From positions 1 to 64,000 of the forward strand of contig CAJTTO010000010.1 in the NCBI GenBank assembly GCA_910579275.1: a DNA stretch of 64,000 bases, given 5' to 3'. Below the pieces are notes generated by a model. It was not told where the DNA came from. It made no database searches and saw only the letters and a list, made by a program, of their open reading frames with translations. The translations under genes and the position numbers were made by a program. Positions 62,021 through 64,000 of the stretch are shown here, piece by piece (position 1 is the stretch's first letter; the number at the start of each line of letters is the position of its first letter). Source of the DNA: an uncultured Lachnospiraceae bacterium. Lineage in GTDB: Bacteria; Bacillota; Clostridia; Lachnospirales; Lachnospiraceae.

Positions 62021-64000
62021 TTACGTATACACAATCTTATAATAGCTCCGCGACGTGGCCTGAAACACGATAAAGTAAATCATGGCAAACACTGCTGCCG
62101 TCACTATCAGACAGCCGACAAACAGCTCCGTATTCATCAGGCCAAACACAAACATGATCGTCTTTAGCATTGGAAATGCCATTGCCAGATGAAGGACGGC
62201 AACGATAATCGGCATAAAAAATACCGTCCGCACCTGCGTATTGATTGCCGCCTTTACCACCTCACGCCCCATGCCGACCTTGGTCATGATGGCAAAGCGC
62301 TCCCTGTCCTCAAAGCCCTCCGAAATCTGCTTGTAATAGATAATCAGCACTGTAATCATCAGAAACAGGATTCCAAGAAACAGTCCAAGGAACAGAAAAC
62401 CGCCGTTAAGCTCCATGTATTCTTTACGCTGCTCCGTCCTTGAAGTGACCATGCCCGAAGTAAACGCAATTTTTTTCCTGCACGTCTCAAGTGTCTCCCG
62501 CACTGCCGCCGCAAATGCCTTTCTCTCCTCTATGGAACCGTCCGTGTCTATTTCCATATGATACTGTACTTCGCCGGACAGAAATGGCTCGAGCGCGAGC
62601 GCATCCTCCACCACAATATAAATCATCGGCTGGCTGCCCAATAACATCTGAATCTCTTTGTCCGGAAACTCCTCCGAGAATGGCATCTTGCCCGCAACCA
62701 AGCAGTCCGTTCCGAAAATCCGGATCACATCCGCGTCAAAAGCATTTGACGCCGTGACCAATACGCTTCCCTGCGCAATCGGTTCATAGACGTGCCCTGT
62801 GAATTTCTCGTAGTCTGCCCGCGCCATCACATAAAGCATTCCCATATCCTCAAAGCCATAAGAAGGATCTGTATTATCGTAACGCTCCACTACATTTCCC
62901 TCCATGTGCACCAACGATACAATGTTCGCATATTCTGACACTGATGTCAGTTCTCTGTTCTGCCGCTGTGCCACATCCGCTATTTGATTTGCAATAAATT
63001 CCCTGTCGTCCTGCGTCGGAATACGGTCAAAGTACAGCGTTGTAATGATTTCACTCGGAAAATTATTTCTTATGGAGTCCTCCCCGCCCATATACAGGCA
63101 TACTGTCGTTGAGATGATTACCAGAACCATTGTGGACAGGACACAGATATTTGCAAGCCCGACCGCATTGCGTTTCATTCGGTAAAGCATTCCCGATACC
63201 GTAATAAAATGCGCCGTCTGATAATAATATTTCTTGTTCCTTTTCAGCATTTTTAAAAAGGCAATGCTGACCGACAGAAAGAGTGCATATGTTCCTACAA
63301 TGACGAGAATCACCGCCGCAAAGAACATATTGACCGCTTCCAGAATACCTTGAGCGGTGACTGCAAGATAGTAGCCCGTAAGAATGCACCCAATGCCGGA
63401 CAACGCAGCTATCCATCTTACCTTCGGTTCACGCTCCCCCACATTGTTCCCATGCAGCAGCGCAATGGGATTGGCAAGGCTTACCTGCAAAAAATTATAA
63501 AACAGCATCAGGACATATACCAGTCCAAACAGCTCAGCCGTCTGTAAACAGCCCCATCCCGAAACATAAAACGGAATGCTTTCTGACATTCCTATCAGTT
63601 TTACGAGAAACATTGCCACAAGCTTGTGAAACACAATTCCAAGCACAAGCCCGCCGCAGACGGTAAATGCATATAAAATGACAGCCTCCCACGCCATCAC
63701 CTTTGCAATATGCTTTTTTTCCATGCCCAAAATATTGTAGACACCCAGCTCTTTCCTGCGCCGCTTCATCACAAAGCTGTTTGTATAAAACAGAAAAATC
63801 CCTGTGCACAATGCCACGATTACAAGCCCCATTGTCAGCATAATATATACTGTCTCTGCGCCGCGCATGGCCGCAATCCCGTCACTACCCTGAATGGCGC
63901 GCATAATGTAGAACATCATGGCGGATACCATTCCTGCCAAAATATACGGCAGATAAAACTGCCTGTTGTTTTTTAAATTGGTCACTGCCAACCTGAAATA
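62021..64000 (-). CDS. BceB/FtsX-like ABC transporter permease, 5' end outside window
   Basis: At least 659 residues. The frame is open to the right window edge (YFRLAVTNLKNNRQ at the start), so the true start lies a few codons outside. FtsX-type helices: first pair near 15-35 and 50-70 (minus the lost start), KRRRKELGVYNILGMEKKHI loop, then three more, a ~200-residue extracytoplasmic domain (~290-490) and three C-terminal helices. The architecture fits BceB/VraG permeases that confer peptide-antibiotic resistance or sensing. The ATPase and two-component genes, if present, are beyond the window. Confidence 0.85.
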   Translation of the reverse strand, partial: YFRLAVTNLKNNRQFYLPYILAGMVSAMMFYIMRAIQGSDGIAAMRGAETVYIMLTMGLVIVALCTGIFLFYTNSFVMKRRRKELGVYNILGMEKKHIAKVMAWEAVILYAFTVCGGLVLGIVFHKLVAMFLVKLIGMSESIPFYVSGWGCLQTAELFGLVYVLMLFYNFLQVSLANPIALLHGNNVGEREPKVRWIAALSGIGCILTGYYLAVTAQGILEAVNMFFAAVILVIVGTYALFLSVSIAFLKMLKRNKKYYYQTAHFITVSGMLYRMKRNAVGLANICVLSTMVLVIISTTVCLYMGGEDSIRNNFPSEIITTLYFDRIPTQDDREFIANQIADVAQRQNRELTSVSEYANIVSLVHMEGNVVERYDNTDPSYGFEDMGMLYVMARADYEKFTGHVYEPIAQGSVLVTASNAFDADVIRIFGTDCLVAGKMPFSEEFPDKEIQMLLGSQPMIYIVVEDALALEPFLSGEVQYHMEIDTDGSIEERKAFAAAVRETLETCRKKIAFTSGMVTSRTEQRKEYMELNGGFLFLGLFLGILFLMITVLIIYYKQISEGFEDRERFAIMTKVGMGREVVKAAINTQVRTVFFMPIIVAVLHLAMAFPMLKTIMFVFGLMNTELFVGCLIVTAAVFAMIYFIVFQATSRSYYKIVYT

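Noticed and set aside
1..64000. tRNA or rRNA genes
   Set aside because: No cloverleaf with GGTTCGA-type loop and no rRNA-conserved stretches were found on reading the gaps.

Overview
The window looks like a chromosomal segment of a spore-forming Firmicute of the class Clostridia, most probably Lachnospiraceae. The evidence is a hup-rqcP-yabP-yabQ-divIC-spoIIE-tilS-hpt-ftsH block in the typical clostridial order, CotS- and CotF-like coat proteins, strong AGGAGG ribosome sites, TTGACA/TATAAT promoters, a clostridial IS1182-family element, and arabinan-type glycoside hydrolases with an ABC importer that has no ATPase of its own. I cannot name a genus. Most long genes are on the minus strand.

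Layout. 0.2-3.6 kb: an unrecognised three-gene minus-strand operon (nitrilase-fold protein, winged-helix protein, small helical protein) with its own promoter, dyad and terminator. 3.6-6.4 kb: a BlaI/BlaR1-like pair behind two operator palindromes. 6.4-13.9 kb: a broken EAL protein, a DEAD-box helicase, an HD-GYP/receiver protein, a FliB-like methylase and an AI-2E-family permease. 14-21 kb: a large secreted repeat protein, a CotF-like protein, a GH5 lipoprotein gene broken by one TGA, and a LacI gene shifted at a G7 tract. 21.4-33.8 kb: a PD-(D/E)XK protein, then the conserved division/sporulation/RNA block, a PEGA lipoprotein, an omega-amidase-like enzyme and a CotS-like kinase fold. 33.9-37.9 kb: a plastic zone with a deleted ATPase/nuclease gene, repeats, an IS1182-family element and a decapitated WYL regulator next to a uracil-DNA-glycosylase-like gene. 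37.9-49 kb: a surface subtilase with a small secreted partner, cca, a transglutaminase-like surface protein and an AAA/PD-(D/E)XK protein. 49.3-61 kb: a saccharide locus (GH2, ArsR-type regulator, YesL-like protein, two permeases, binding protein, two GH43 enzymes). 61-64 kb: thiT under a TPP riboswitch, then a BceB-like permease running off the window.

How the parts work together. The saccharide locus forms a pathway: a secreted GH43 arabinanase releases oligosaccharides, the binding protein and two permeases import them, and cytoplasmic GH43 and GH2 enzymes finish the job. Promoters of the binding-protein gene and the secreted GH43 gene carry matching ACATT...AATGT dyads over their -10 boxes, which suggests one regulator for both.

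The best candidates for something undescribed are the three-gene operon at the left edge, the palindromic repeats scattered through intergenic gaps (one directly before a spoIIE that lacks its membrane domain), and the multi-domain subtilase. Several genes are visibly decaying (EAL, GH5, lacI, AAA/PD-(D/E)XK, WYL, a wHTH fragment). Start codons were moved inward from the longest open frame wherever a good ribosome site decided it.
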